A stretch of 64,000 bases of DNA, from NCBI GenBank assembly GCA_020634575.1, contig JACKBM010000030.1:1-64000 (forward strand), read 5' to 3'. Shown here piece after piece: positions 41,843 to 50,508 of the stretch. The translations under genes were made by a program, and so were the position numbers. Below the pieces are notes generated by a model, which searched no databases, was not told the DNA's origin, and was given only the letters and a program-made list of their open reading frames with translations. Each line of letters starts with the position of its first letter. Position 1 is the first letter of the stretch. Source of the stretch: Ardenticatenales bacterium (GTDB lineage: Bacteria; Chloroflexota; Anaerolineae; Promineifilales; Promineifilaceae).

Positions 41843-44800
41843 ATGGCTGGACGAACCAATCGACTCCTGCAGCGTGTACAGCGCCATGCCAACCTCTCGG
41901 TATTATTTCGCCGGGCAGGAGCACCTCGTACAGCCGGGGTGGCGTCAGCCTCGAATGTGGGCGGACCGCGGGTACGGGCGACGACGTTGCCAGACTTTGT
42001 GAATGGCCAGCCAGCCGGGCAGCTGCCATTTGGTGAGACGATGCCAGCCGAGATGGTGGCGCCCGCAAGCGCGTATGCTGCCCCGGTGGCGCAGGCGTCA
42101 GCAGACGAGGCCATTCAACGCCAGATCGCCCAGGCAGAGCAATTTAGCCCTGTTGCCCCGGCCGGTCCCGCTATCACGCCGCCGTTACAACGGGCAGAAT
42201 CACCATTGGTACGCCCGCCGGGCCAGTTGCCCGGTATCAGTACACCGATAGCTCCGGCAACCCCAGCGTCGCCCCCGGCATTCGCCCCGGTGACACCGCC
42301 GGTGCCATCTGCACCAACTGCCCCGACGCCGGCGGCTGCCGCGCCAACAGCTATGCCAGCCGTAGCGGCGCCAATCCAGCGTACAGCTGTGCAGGCTACA
42401 GCGGCGCCAATTCAGCGCGCTGAGTCACCGCTGGTCCGCGATCCGCAGCAGCTGCCGGGCCTGAGCGCCCCGGCTGCCAGCGTTGCGCCCGCGTCAACGC
42501 CGGCCACGAGCGGACCGGCCATTCAGCGTAGCCCCGTCCAACCGCCAGCGGCGCAGCCGCCAGTTGGACAACCAGCCGTGTCGTCGCCAATGGTGACACC
42601 CATTTCCGAGCAATCATTGGCAACACAACCCGCTGTGCCGGCAGCGCCGATCACGCCAGCCCAGCCAGCGCCAGGGCCGCAGCCCCGCGATCCGGCCCAA
42701 CCGCCCCAGGCGGCGGCGCCAGTCCAGCGTCAGGCGGATGTGGCTGGGACGCCACCGGCTGCTGCACCACCGGCACCTTCGGTGGATGCGCCCGCGTCGG
42801 CCGCGCCGTACCGGCCGGATCCCTACAACATGATGCCGGTTGAAGATCCGAACGCCACCATCGAAGATCCCAACGTCTGGAGCCGGCTCTCCAACATCAT
42901 GCGCAAACACCAGGAACAGCCGGCCGATGCGCCAACTCGCAGGGCCAAGCCGGAAGCGCCCTGGTTGCAGCGGGCGGTAGAAGATCATCAGGAACGGATG
43001 CAACGGACGCCGCGCCGTAAGGCGCCGTCTGAGCGTTCCGCTGACGTGCAACGCGAGATCGAGCGGCCTGTGCAGCCGCGCGGCCCGCGCCGTTCTGAAT
43101 TTACCTATTTGACCGGCCAGCCACCCGGCGCCACACCGCCGCTCCCGGGTTTGCCGGGCACACCAGCGGCCAGCACGCCGCTACAGCGCCAGCCGGAGGA
43201 ACAGCCGGCTGCGCCAGACGAGTCGCCGAGCGAAACGCCGCCGGCTGTGGCTGAGGGCTTGGAGACTGCGGCGCCGTTGGCGGCCACGCCAGACCAGGCA
43301 GCGCCGCCGGTACAACGTCTGGTCGAGCCACAACAAACACCAACTACAGAGGGGCCAGCAGCGCCAGGCGCCGTTGCCGCGGAATCGCCCGCAACCCAAA
43401 TACAGCGCCAGGCAGAGCCGGAGTCAGCGGGGCCTGCTGAAACAGAAGCCGATGGCCTGATGGCGACACCTGTGACATCTGGCGACGCGAGCTCGCAAGA
43501 CGCCGCCGCGGCTATTGCGGCGGCTGAAAGTGCGCCTGCGCCTGACGCGCCGTCTCCGACAGCGGCTGTGCAGCGTCAGCCGGCTGAAGTGGCCGCCAAC
43601 ACACCGGCCGGTGAACCGGGTCTGCCGACACCCGTAACGGGCCAGACTGTGACCATACAACGCCAGGCTGAGCCAGGTCAATCGGCCCTTGCCGGTAGCC
43701 CTACAGTCAGTGAGCCTGAACATACTATTGAGCCCGCTGAGCAACCCGCTAGCCCGGCTGCAGACGTGTCAGAGCAGATTCAGCGCCAGCCGGATGTGAC
43801 GGCTGCCCCGCCAGGCGCAGCGCCCGGTGTGAGCGCGGCCATCGCCCGGGCCGAAGCCAGCCCGGCGACGGATATGCCGGGCGTAACGACGCCGGCAGGT
43901 CCCGCTGCGCCGGCAAGTGGGCTCGCGCCTGCGGCGCCGAGCAGGCCCGAAGCGGCAGCGCCGGCAGCGTCCGGGACACCCGGCGCTGTGCAGCGGACCC
44001 CCGCGCCCGAGCGGGCAGCTAGCGAACCGAATACACCAGTGGCCGCGCCGCTTCCGCCTCAGGCTGCGGGCGAGACCACGGTCATTGCCCGCCAGGTGGC
44101 TGCCGCGCCAACTTCGGGCGCGAGTTGGCCAACTGAGCAGACAGAAACAGCACCGCCGGCGACCACTGCGGCATTGTCTACGGCGGCACCATTGGCGGAG
44201 ACGCCATCTGCTGAAGTTTCAGATCTGCCCGTTGTTCGGGCCACAACGGCGCCGCTGCAACGGCAGGCGGAACCGGCCGGAACTGAACCCATGCCGGCCG
44301 CGGAGCAGGCTGCAACGACGCCGCCAATCGCCATCCAGCGGGCGGTAGACAGTCCGCCCCAACCAGCGACTGTGGCTCAACCTGAGTTTGTGAATGACGT
44401 ACCGCCTGTTCTGCCGGCTGCGGAGCAAGCGCCAACGACGCCGATCACGGCAGCACCTATGCCCCAGGTGAGCCGGCAGGCTGAGGTGACGGCGCCGCCG
44501 GTCGGGCCTGCGCCGCTTGCGAACCAGCCGGCTTCGCCCGCTGAACCGCCAGTCGCTGGCCGGCCAATGGCCAGCCCAGCAGCTTCGCCTGAGCCAACTG
44601 CGCCCCACCAGCCCACAGCCGACTTATCTGAGTTGGACACTATCGTGCAGCGGGTGCCACAGACACCAGCCGCGCCATCGGTGGCCGCACCACCGGCCCG
44701 GGCTGAGGCGCCGGCCGATAACCGCCCGTCGCTTGAATCGATCTGGCCTGTCGAACGCATTGATGGGCCGGATGAAGATGACGATTACAAGCCGCCGCCA

Positions 44801-45439
44801 CCCCAGCCACCGGCGCTGCGGTTGGACCAGGAAAAAGATGTGATTCGCCGGGCACTGGCTGATGTCCAGCCCGGTGAGGGGACCCGGGCCAAGGTTGATT
44901 TGCAACTGCCCCGTCGTGGCCGTCCTCAGCGGACGCCCGATGCCTCGCCGCCGCCACCAGCGCCCCGGCAGCAGCCGGAGAACCATTTCCCGGCGCCTGG
45001 TGCCGCTGCGCCCACGCTGGCGCCAGCCGCGCCTGTCACGATACAACGCGCGGTAGACCAGGCGGAAGCGCCGGCCCGCTCGGAGCTGGTACAAACTGAA
45101 GTGGGCGCTTTGCCGTCTGACCTCTGGGGTTACCTGGGTGAAAGAGCGCCGATTGACACCCAGGCGACGCAGCACAGCAGCAATGATTTGATGCGCTTTT
45201 TTGATAGGGCGCAACCGGCCGGTCGGGAAATGGGCGACGTCATGCCGCCGCAAATTCAGCGTGCGGTCGAAATTGATGAAGTCAATACGCGCGTAGAGCA
45301 AAGCCCGGCTGATGAGGAGCAGGCGGCGGAAGAGGGGGCAGCCGAGCCCGATATTGAGAAAATAGCCGAGCAGGTCTACGCTGAGCTAAAGCGGCGCCTG
45401 CGTCTGGAGTGGGAACGTGCCCATGGTCGTTTCCGTTGA
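41843..45439 (+). CDS. 1198-aa Pro/Ala-rich protein with repeated (I/V/L)QRQ motifs
   Basis: Largely disordered, Pro/Ala/Thr/Glu-rich protein with about 20 spaced copies of a short (I/V/L)QR(Q/A/T) motif, often IQRQAEP or VQRQ. More ordered patches are a 360-430 segment (YNMMPVEDPNATIEDPNVW and SRLSNIMRKHQ) and the C-terminal helix IEKIAEQVYAELKRRLRLEW (about 1170-1190). I recognise no enzyme domain. Its slot between the second tube and the LysM adaptor is not occupied by such a gene in Afp/PVC. Possible roles are tape-measure substitute, scaffold or cargo-recruiting polymer. The same QRQ motif occurs in the DUF4157 protein. No clear RBS is seen. Confidence 0.75.
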   Translation: MAGRTNRLLQRVQRHANLSVLFRRAGAPRTAGVASASNVGGPRVRATTLPDFVNGQPAGQLPFGETMPAEMVAPASAYAAPVAQASADEAIQRQIAQAEQFSPVAPAGPAITPPLQRAESPLVRPPGQLPGISTPIAPATPASPPAFAPVTPPVPSAPTAPTPAAAAPTAMPAVAAPIQRTAVQATAAPIQRAESPLVRDPQQLPGLSAPAASVAPASTPATSGPAIQRSPVQPPAAQPPVGQPAVSSPMVTPISEQSLATQPAVPAAPITPAQPAPGPQPRDPAQPPQAAAPVQRQADVAGTPPAAAPPAPSVDAPASAAPYRPDPYNMMPVEDPNATIEDPNVWSRLSNIMRKHQEQPADAPTRRAKPEAPWLQRAVEDHQERMQRTPRRKAPSERSADVQREIERPVQPRGPRRSEFTYLTGQPPGATPPLPGLPGTPAASTPLQRQPEEQPAAPDESPSETPPAVAEGLETAAPLAATPDQAAPPVQRLVEPQQTPTTEGPAAPGAVAAESPATQIQRQAEPESAGPAETEADGLMATPVTSGDASSQDAAAAIAAAESAPAPDAPSPTAAVQRQPAEVAANTPAGEPGLPTPVTGQTVTIQRQAEPGQSALAGSPTVSEPEHTIEPAEQPASPAADVSEQIQRQPDVTAAPPGAAPGVSAAIARAEASPATDMPGVTTPAGPAAPASGLAPAAPSRPEAAAPAASGTPGAVQRTPAPERAASEPNTPVAAPLPPQAAGETTVIARQVAAAPTSGASWPTEQTETAPPATTAALSTAAPLAETPSAEVSDLPVVRATTAPLQRQAEPAGTEPMPAAEQAATTPPIAIQRAVDSPPQPATVAQPEFVNDVPPVLPAAEQAPTTPITAAPMPQVSRQAEVTAPPVGPAPLANQPASPAEPPVAGRPMASPAASPEPTAPHQPTADLSELDTIVQRVPQTPAAPSVAAPPARAEAPADNRPSLESIWPVERIDGPDEDDDYKPPPPQPPALRLDQEKDVIRRALADVQPGEGTRAKVDLQLPRRGRPQRTPDASPPPPAPRQQPENHFPAPGAAAPTLAPAAPVTIQRAVDQAEAPARSELVQTEVGALPSDLWGYLGERAPIDTQATQHSSNDLMRFFDRAQPAGREMGDVMPPQIQRAVEIDEVNTRVEQSPADEEQAAEEGAAEPDIEKIAEQVYAELKRRLRLEWERAHGRFR

Positions 45440-45462
45440 TGCATGAGATCAGGTAAATCGCC

Positions 45463-46140
45463 ATGCCAATGACAAAAAGCGGTCTCGTCGCGGCGAGAAT
45501 CTACGAAGTTGATGATAGCGGTAACCCCAAAGGGGGGCTGGCTGTCTCCTTCATGTTCAACCCAAAAGAATATTCAGTTACACAGCAGAACAGCTACTCC
45601 AAAGCGGAGACCGGTGACGCCAACGCCAAAGTTGAGTTGAGCAGCGCCGGCTATCAGAAGCTGACGCTGAAACAGCTAGTCTTTGATACGTATGATTTGG
45701 GCACCGATGTGACGTTGATCACCAAGTTGCTCTGGGACCTGATGAAGCCGGTGCCGCCCGAGGGTGGCGGCGACGACGCCAAACCCACGGCCCGTTACGT
45801 CGCTTTTGAATGGGGCTCGTTCCGCTTTGTCTCGGTTATCACCAGCGTTACCCAGAACTTCACCCTGTTCACCCAGGAGGGTGTGCCGGTGCGGGCGATG
45901 GTGGATGTCAGTTTTGAGCAGTTCACCAACCGGGATAACTGGCCTGGCCAGAACCCGACCTCCGGCGGCGGGCCACTGGAGCGTGTCTGGCGCGTAAAAG
46001 CCGGCGACCGGCTGGATTACATCTCCGCTGATGTCTACGGCGATGCGACGCTCTGGCGCAATATTGCGGAATACAACAAAATTGAAGATCCGTTCCGGCT
46101 ACGGCCGGGCAGTGAGTTAAGTATTCCGCCACAGGATTGA
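45463..46140 (+). CDS. LysM-domain baseplate/tube adaptor (Pvc7/Afp7-like)
   Basis: 225-aa protein. The N-terminal ~160 residues (LAVSFMFNPKEYSVTQQNSY and YVAFEWGSFRFVSVITSVTQ) match the CIS adaptor/gp53-like domain. A C-terminal LysM module follows: VWRVKAGDRLDYISADVYGD and LWRNIAEYNKIEDPF. In Afp/PVC this protein joins the hub to the tube; LysM in this setting is structural and does not necessarily bind peptidoglycan. ATG 45463 has AGGT upstream; ATG 45469 is also possible. The spike gene follows by 9 bp. Confidence 0.92.
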   Translation: MPMTKSGLVAARIYEVDDSGNPKGGLAVSFMFNPKEYSVTQQNSYSKAETGDANAKVELSSAGYQKLTLKQLVFDTYDLGTDVTLITKLLWDLMKPVPPEGGGDDAKPTARYVAFEWGSFRFVSVITSVTQNFTLFTQEGVPVRAMVDVSFEQFTNRDNWPGQNPTSGGGPLERVWRVKAGDRLDYISADVYGDATLWRNIAEYNKIEDPFRLRPGSELSIPPQD

Positions 46141-46149
46141 TAAGTTTTT

Positions 46150-47904
46150 ATGTCAGAACAAGCGCAATCTGGCAATCTGGCCAGTCAGTTTGAGATTAAG
46201 GTAGCTGGCACGGCGCTGGCGGCGGACCAGGAAGCCAATGTAATGGATGTCCTGGTTGAACAGCATACTCATCTGCCTGCCTATTTTCAGATAACGGTAT
46301 ATGACGAAAAATTTGAATATGCTAATGGTAAAAAGGCGTTTGATCTGACGAAAGAGGTCGAAATAGCCGGTTTCAAGGAAGATGGCAGCCGGGCTGTTCT
46401 GGTCAAAGGTGAAATTACGGCCATTGAGCCAATGTTCCAGGAAGGAATGATCGCGCACACGATCATTTCCGGTTATGACAAATCGCACCGGCTGTATCGC
46501 GAGAGCAAGAGCCAGGCCTTTCTAAATATTAAGGACAGTGACCTGGCCTCGCAGATTGCCAGCAATGCGGGTTTGTCGTCTCAAATAGATGCGACGACGA
46601 CGGTTTACGACCATATCTACCAGGATAACCAGACAGATATTGCTTTTCTGCGGCAACGCGCCTGGCGCATTGGTTATGAGTGTTTTGTCCAGGACGGTAA
46701 ACTCTATTTTCGTAAACCACCCTCCAGCGGGAATGCTGCAGCTATGAGCTGGGGGCAGGAGTTGATTGAGTTTCGCCCCCGTTTGACGCTGGCTGAACAA
46801 GTTGATGAGGTTCAGGTTAAGGGTTGGGACCCACAGAAAAAGGAAGCGATCCTGGGTAAGGCGACCAAAGGTACGCTTTACCCGCAGATTGGGGATTCTA
46901 AGGTAGGCAGCTGGGCGAGCAGTTTTGGTACCGGCAAACATATATTGGTGGACGTGCCTGTCGTTTCCCAGGCGGAAGCAGACAAAATTGCCCAGGCGCG
47001 GCTGGATGAAATCTCTGGTGCTGAGGTTGAGGCCGAGGGCAAAGCTTTCAGGCGACCCGACATACTGGCTGGCGCTTTTGTCGAGATCAAGAACGTTGGC
47101 AGTCGCTTCAGCGGCAAATACCTGGTGACCCGGGCGCAGCATCGCCTTAACAAAGAAGGTTTGTATACGACCTTTTCCGTGAAGGGGGCCCGCACCGGCC
47201 TGATGGCTGATGAAATGCTGCACCAGCGTCCACTCAATCGTTGGCCGGGCGCCGTGGTGGCCATTGTAACCAACACCGACGATCCGGAAGATTGGGGGCG
47301 CGTCAAGGTTAAATACCCCTGGATGACGGATGACGCCGAGAGCTGGTGGGCACGTCTGGCGGGTCCGGGTGCTGGGCCAGAGGCTGGCTTCATCAATATC
47401 CCTGAAGTGGATGATGAGGTGCTGGTCGTCTTTGAACATGGGGATTTTAACCAGCCGATCATCGTCGGCGGTCTCTGGAACGGCAAAAACGCCATCCCGC
47501 CGCCAACGGCCGGCGCTGGTCAGGGTGAAAAGCCCAAGGTGCGTACCTGGCAGACACTCAAGGGCCATTGGATTGCCATGTATGACAACGCCGATGACAA
47601 AATCGAGATAGTAACCGTCAGCGGCCACATCATGGTTTTTGATGACCAGAATAAGATGATCGAAATCAATAGCTCTGGTGGCCATAAGATGGTCATTGAC
47701 GACCAGGGTAAAAAGATCGAGATTACAAGCTCCGGCGGCCATAAGATTGTCCTGGACGATAATGGTCGCAAAGCGTCGGTAGAGAGTATCGGTGATGTTC
47801 AGGTCAAGGCGGCGATGAATATGAAGCTGGAGGCAAGCGCCAACATTGATATTCAGGCCAATGGTATGGTGAACATCAAGGGCTCAATGGTGAATATTAA
47901 TTAG
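46150..47904 (+). CDS. VgrG/gpD-gp5-like spike hub (Pvc8/Afp8-like)
   Basis: 584-aa spike protein. Residues 1-~350 are the phage late control D/gp27-like hub (VLVEQHTHLPAYFQITVYDE, DIAFLRQRAWRIGYECFV). An OB-fold around 365-450 follows (WPGAVVAIVTNTDDPEDWGR, FINIPEVDDEVLVVFEHGD). The C-terminal triple beta-helix consists of ~20-residue repeats (GHKIVLDDNGRK and IEITSSGGHK). It would trimerise to form the puncturing needle. No fused effector domain and no separate PAAR tip gene are evident; the beta-helix ends with VNIKGSMVNIN. Confidence 0.94.
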   Translation: MSEQAQSGNLASQFEIKVAGTALAADQEANVMDVLVEQHTHLPAYFQITVYDEKFEYANGKKAFDLTKEVEIAGFKEDGSRAVLVKGEITAIEPMFQEGMIAHTIISGYDKSHRLYRESKSQAFLNIKDSDLASQIASNAGLSSQIDATTTVYDHIYQDNQTDIAFLRQRAWRIGYECFVQDGKLYFRKPPSSGNAAAMSWGQELIEFRPRLTLAEQVDEVQVKGWDPQKKEAILGKATKGTLYPQIGDSKVGSWASSFGTGKHILVDVPVVSQAEADKIAQARLDEISGAEVEAEGKAFRRPDILAGAFVEIKNVGSRFSGKYLVTRAQHRLNKEGLYTTFSVKGARTGLMADEMLHQRPLNRWPGAVVAIVTNTDDPEDWGRVKVKYPWMTDDAESWWARLAGPGAGPEAGFINIPEVDDEVLVVFEHGDFNQPIIVGGLWNGKNAIPPPTAGAGQGEKPKVRTWQTLKGHWIAMYDNADDKIEIVTVSGHIMVFDDQNKMIEINSSGGHKMVIDDQGKKIEITSSGGHKIVLDDNGRKASVESIGDVQVKAAMNMKLEASANIDIQANGMVNIKGSMVNIN

Positions 47905-47929
47905 CTAATAGCTGATAGCTAATAGCTGA
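47902..47929. repeat. Tandem 14-bp repeat between spike and gp25 genes
   Basis: TAGCTAATAGCTGA occurs twice in exact tandem (47902-47915 and 47916-47929), beginning with the spike stop codon and ending at the gp25 ribosome binding site. Each unit also contains the internal AGCT repeat. It could be slippage-prone and adjust the spacing or accessibility of the GAAGGA site. Confidence 0.8.
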
Positions 47930-47939
47930 AGGAACTTTC

Positions 47940-48335
47940 ATGCCAAAAGATATTGTTGGTCGCGGTTGGACATTTCCGCCCAAAATTGGCCCGCAGGGTG
48001 GGATTTCTCTGACCAGCGAACGCAGCGAAATTGATCAGGCAATCTATATCATTTTGACAACCTCGCCGGGTGAACGGGTGATGCGGCCCACATTTGGCTG
48101 CCGGCTGCATGAGCTGGTTTTTGCCCCCAATGACGCGAACACGGCGTCGCGTGCGGTCACCTTTGTCGAAGAGGCCCTGGCGATGTGGGAGCCGCGCATC
48201 CGTCTGATTGACGTCTTTGCCCGGCCGGATCCCAATGGGCCGGAACGGTTGTCAATTGAAATTCGCTACGAGATCAAGGCGACGCATGATAAACGCAGCC
48301 TTGTCCATCCTTTCTATCTGATTCCCGAGGAGTAA
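47940..48335 (+). CDS. gp25/GPW-like baseplate wedge protein (Pvc9/Afp9-like)
   Basis: 131-aa protein of the gpW/gp25 family. The characteristic segment is IDQAIYIILTTSPGERVMRP, then FGCRLHELVFAPND, ending with LSIEIRYEIKATHD. In contractile systems gp25 nucleates the sheath on the baseplate via an EPR-like motif; the corresponding helix-strand region here is EEALAMWEPRIRLIDV, with the EPRI tetrad intact. GAAGGA precedes the ATG by 6-7 nt. It is 6 bp upstream of the baseplate J-like gene. Confidence 0.94.
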   Translation: MPKDIVGRGWTFPPKIGPQGGISLTSERSEIDQAIYIILTTSPGERVMRPTFGCRLHELVFAPNDANTASRAVTFVEEALAMWEPRIRLIDVFARPDPNGPERLSIEIRYEIKATHDKRSLVHPFYLIPEE

Positions 48336-48341
48336 CAGCCC

Positions 48342-50345
48342 ATGGCACTACCGGCTCCACGCTTGGACGACCGCCATTTTCAGGACATTGTCGACGAGGC
48401 TAAAAAGCGCATCCCTCATTACTGTGAAGAGTGGACGGATCATAACGTCAGCGATCCGGGCGTCACCTTAATCGAGCTGTTTGCCTGGATGACGGACATG
48501 ATTTTGTACCGTTTGAACCAGGTGCCGGATCGGCATTACATCAAATTTATGGAGATGCTGGGCATTCGGCTGCGTGAGCCGGTGCCGGCCCGAGCGCCGG
48601 TAACGTTCTGGCTGTCGGCGCCACAAGAGACGAAGGCGTTGATACCGGCCGGTACCGAAGTTGCCTCCACCCAGACAGAAAACGAAGCCTCCATCGTGTT
48701 TACCACTGACGAGAACTTCATCGTCCATCCCGCTGACCTGACGGCAGTCATTACTCGCGTGGCGACGCGCGAACCGGGCAAGAAGCAGTACAACACCCAT
48801 AACCTGCGCCGGCTTGCTTCCGGTTTTGAAGGGTTTGAGATCTATTCACGCGTTCCTCAGATCGATGACGCCCTTTATTTCGGCTTCAAAGAGGATATGA
48901 GCCATCACCTCATTGGCCTGGATCTCGATTATGACCAGGCCGGCGGCGCCGGTATTGACCCGACACTACCTCCCTACACCTGGGAAGCATCCAGTGCCCA
49001 GAAAGGGATTCGTTGGGAACCGTGCGAGCTGGAGATGGATACAACCAAAGGCATGAACTCCGCCGGGCGCATCATGTTGCACCTGCCCCGCATGGCTAAA
49101 CTCAGTGTCAACGAGGAAAACTATTACTGGATTCGGGCCCGCGTCAAGGACATCACACCGCGTGAAGAGACGGAAGGGATGGCGCCCTATCAGGTCAGCC
49201 CCAAGCTGCGCCAGGCAGCCGTCGCCTCCTGGGGTGGCACCACGATGGCCACCCATCGGCAGCAAGCCAAGGACGAGTTCCTGGGCCGCAGTGATGGCTC
49301 CGCCGGCCAACGTTTTTACCTGCAATCAACGCCGCTGCTGGACCGCAAGCCGGGTGAGCAATTGTTGGTCCACGTCGAAGGGCGCGGCCGTGAGATCTGG
49401 CAGGAGGTCAGGGATTTTGCTGAATCCCGTTCTACAGACAATCATTACATGCTGGACAGCGCCACTGGCGAAATCCGTTTTGGCCCGGCTATTCGCCAGC
49501 CAGATGGGACCATCAAGCTGTATGGCAACATTCCACCACGGGGCGCCAACCTGATTTTTGAACGGTACAGCTTTGGCGGCGGGCAGGATGGCAATGTGCA
49601 GCGCGGCGTCATCAACACGCTGAAGACCGCCATCCCCTACATCTCCCGCGTCAGTAATCGCCGGCCGGCCTGGGGCGGCATGGACGCTGAGAGCCTGGAA
49701 TCGGCGATGATGCGGGCGCCTTTGCTGCTCCGCTCTCGCGACCGGGCAGTGACGGAAAGCGACTTCGAATTCCTGGCGATGCAGGCGCTGCCGGCCTCCA
49801 TTGGCCGCGTCAAATGTTTGCAGCCGCGGCCGGCTGACGAAGGCCGGGTGGTGCCGGGCCAGATTTACGTACTGGTTGTGCCCAAGGTGCCGCGGCCCTC
49901 TGATTACCTGGATCCTAATCAGCTGGAACTGAAGAAAGATGATATGGATCTGCTGTCAGCTTTTATGGATGAGCGCCGGCTGCTGACGACACGCGTCAGC
50001 GTGCGCGAGCCGGCCTACACCTGGGTGGCTGTCAAAGCGATGCTCCGTCCCGCTCCCGGCGCCGACCCGCGTGCTCTGGAAAACGAAATCCTGCGTCGTC
50101 TCTACGCCTTCCTCAACCCGCTGACCGGTGGGACCGATGGCAAGGGTTGGCCCTTTGGCCGTGACCTGTTTGTTTCTGATGTCTATCAATGTTTGCAGGG
50201 AACGCCCAATGTACAGTTTATCCGCGGGGTAGAGATGTATGCCGCCCAGCCCGGTGGGGCTGCTGCCGGCAAGCCGCTGGAGCAGATTGATATTGTGGCG
50301 CACGGCGTTGTCGCCTCTGGCTTACATGTCGTTGAGTTCGTGTAG
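48342..50345 (+). CDS. Baseplate J-like wedge protein (Pvc11/Afp11-like)
   Basis: 667-aa putative baseplate assembly protein. The N-terminus has EEWTDHNVSDPGVTLIELF and a long helix DMILYRLNQVPDRHYIKF. The middle is beta-rich, with HYMLDSATGEIRFG, and the C-terminal gpJ-like core includes AMMRAPLLLRSRDRAVTESD and RGVINTLKTAIPYISRVSNR. It builds the wedge ring linking gp25 to the hub. GAGGAG precedes the ATG. It is the last gene before the terminator at 50375. Confidence 0.93.
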   Translation: MALPAPRLDDRHFQDIVDEAKKRIPHYCEEWTDHNVSDPGVTLIELFAWMTDMILYRLNQVPDRHYIKFMEMLGIRLREPVPARAPVTFWLSAPQETKALIPAGTEVASTQTENEASIVFTTDENFIVHPADLTAVITRVATREPGKKQYNTHNLRRLASGFEGFEIYSRVPQIDDALYFGFKEDMSHHLIGLDLDYDQAGGAGIDPTLPPYTWEASSAQKGIRWEPCELEMDTTKGMNSAGRIMLHLPRMAKLSVNEENYYWIRARVKDITPREETEGMAPYQVSPKLRQAAVASWGGTTMATHRQQAKDEFLGRSDGSAGQRFYLQSTPLLDRKPGEQLLVHVEGRGREIWQEVRDFAESRSTDNHYMLDSATGEIRFGPAIRQPDGTIKLYGNIPPRGANLIFERYSFGGGQDGNVQRGVINTLKTAIPYISRVSNRRPAWGGMDAESLESAMMRAPLLLRSRDRAVTESDFEFLAMQALPASIGRVKCLQPRPADEGRVVPGQIYVLVVPKVPRPSDYLDPNQLELKKDDMDLLSAFMDERRLLTTRVSVREPAYTWVAVKAMLRPAPGADPRALENEILRRLYAFLNPLTGGTDGKGWPFGRDLFVSDVYQCLQGTPNVQFIRGVEMYAAQPGGAAAGKPLEQIDIVAHGVVASGLHVVEFV

Positions 50346-50374
50346 CAAAAACCCGGATATTATCGAGGAATCAG

Positions 50375-50422
50375 AACAGCATCTGTCTGCCGCTGTGCCG
50401 GCGGACAGATGCTGTTATTTTT
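50375..50422 (+). terminator. Rho-independent terminator ending the structural operon
   Basis: An 18-bp stem, AACAGCATCTGTCTGCCG (50375-50392) and CGGCGGACAGATGCTGTT (50399-50416), with one G-T pair and a 6-nt loop, is followed by ATTTTT. It lies 30 bp after the baseplate J-like stop. A TATAAT box at 50465-50470, 39 bp before the first kinase, suggests re-initiation for the kinase genes, though no good -35 is visible. Confidence 0.92.
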
Positions 50423-50508
50423 GGCAAATTGCCGGCGTAACTGCGGTAAACGTCATTCGTTGTATATAATGTAAGCACGAAACCACCGGAACCAGGCGGG
50501 CCAAAGCA

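Noticed and set aside
42003..45301. Long antisense and alternate-frame ORFs inside the Pro/Ala-rich gene
   Set aside because: GC-rich repetitive codons create long shadow frames; only the 1198-aa frame fits operon direction and ends in the conserved helix.
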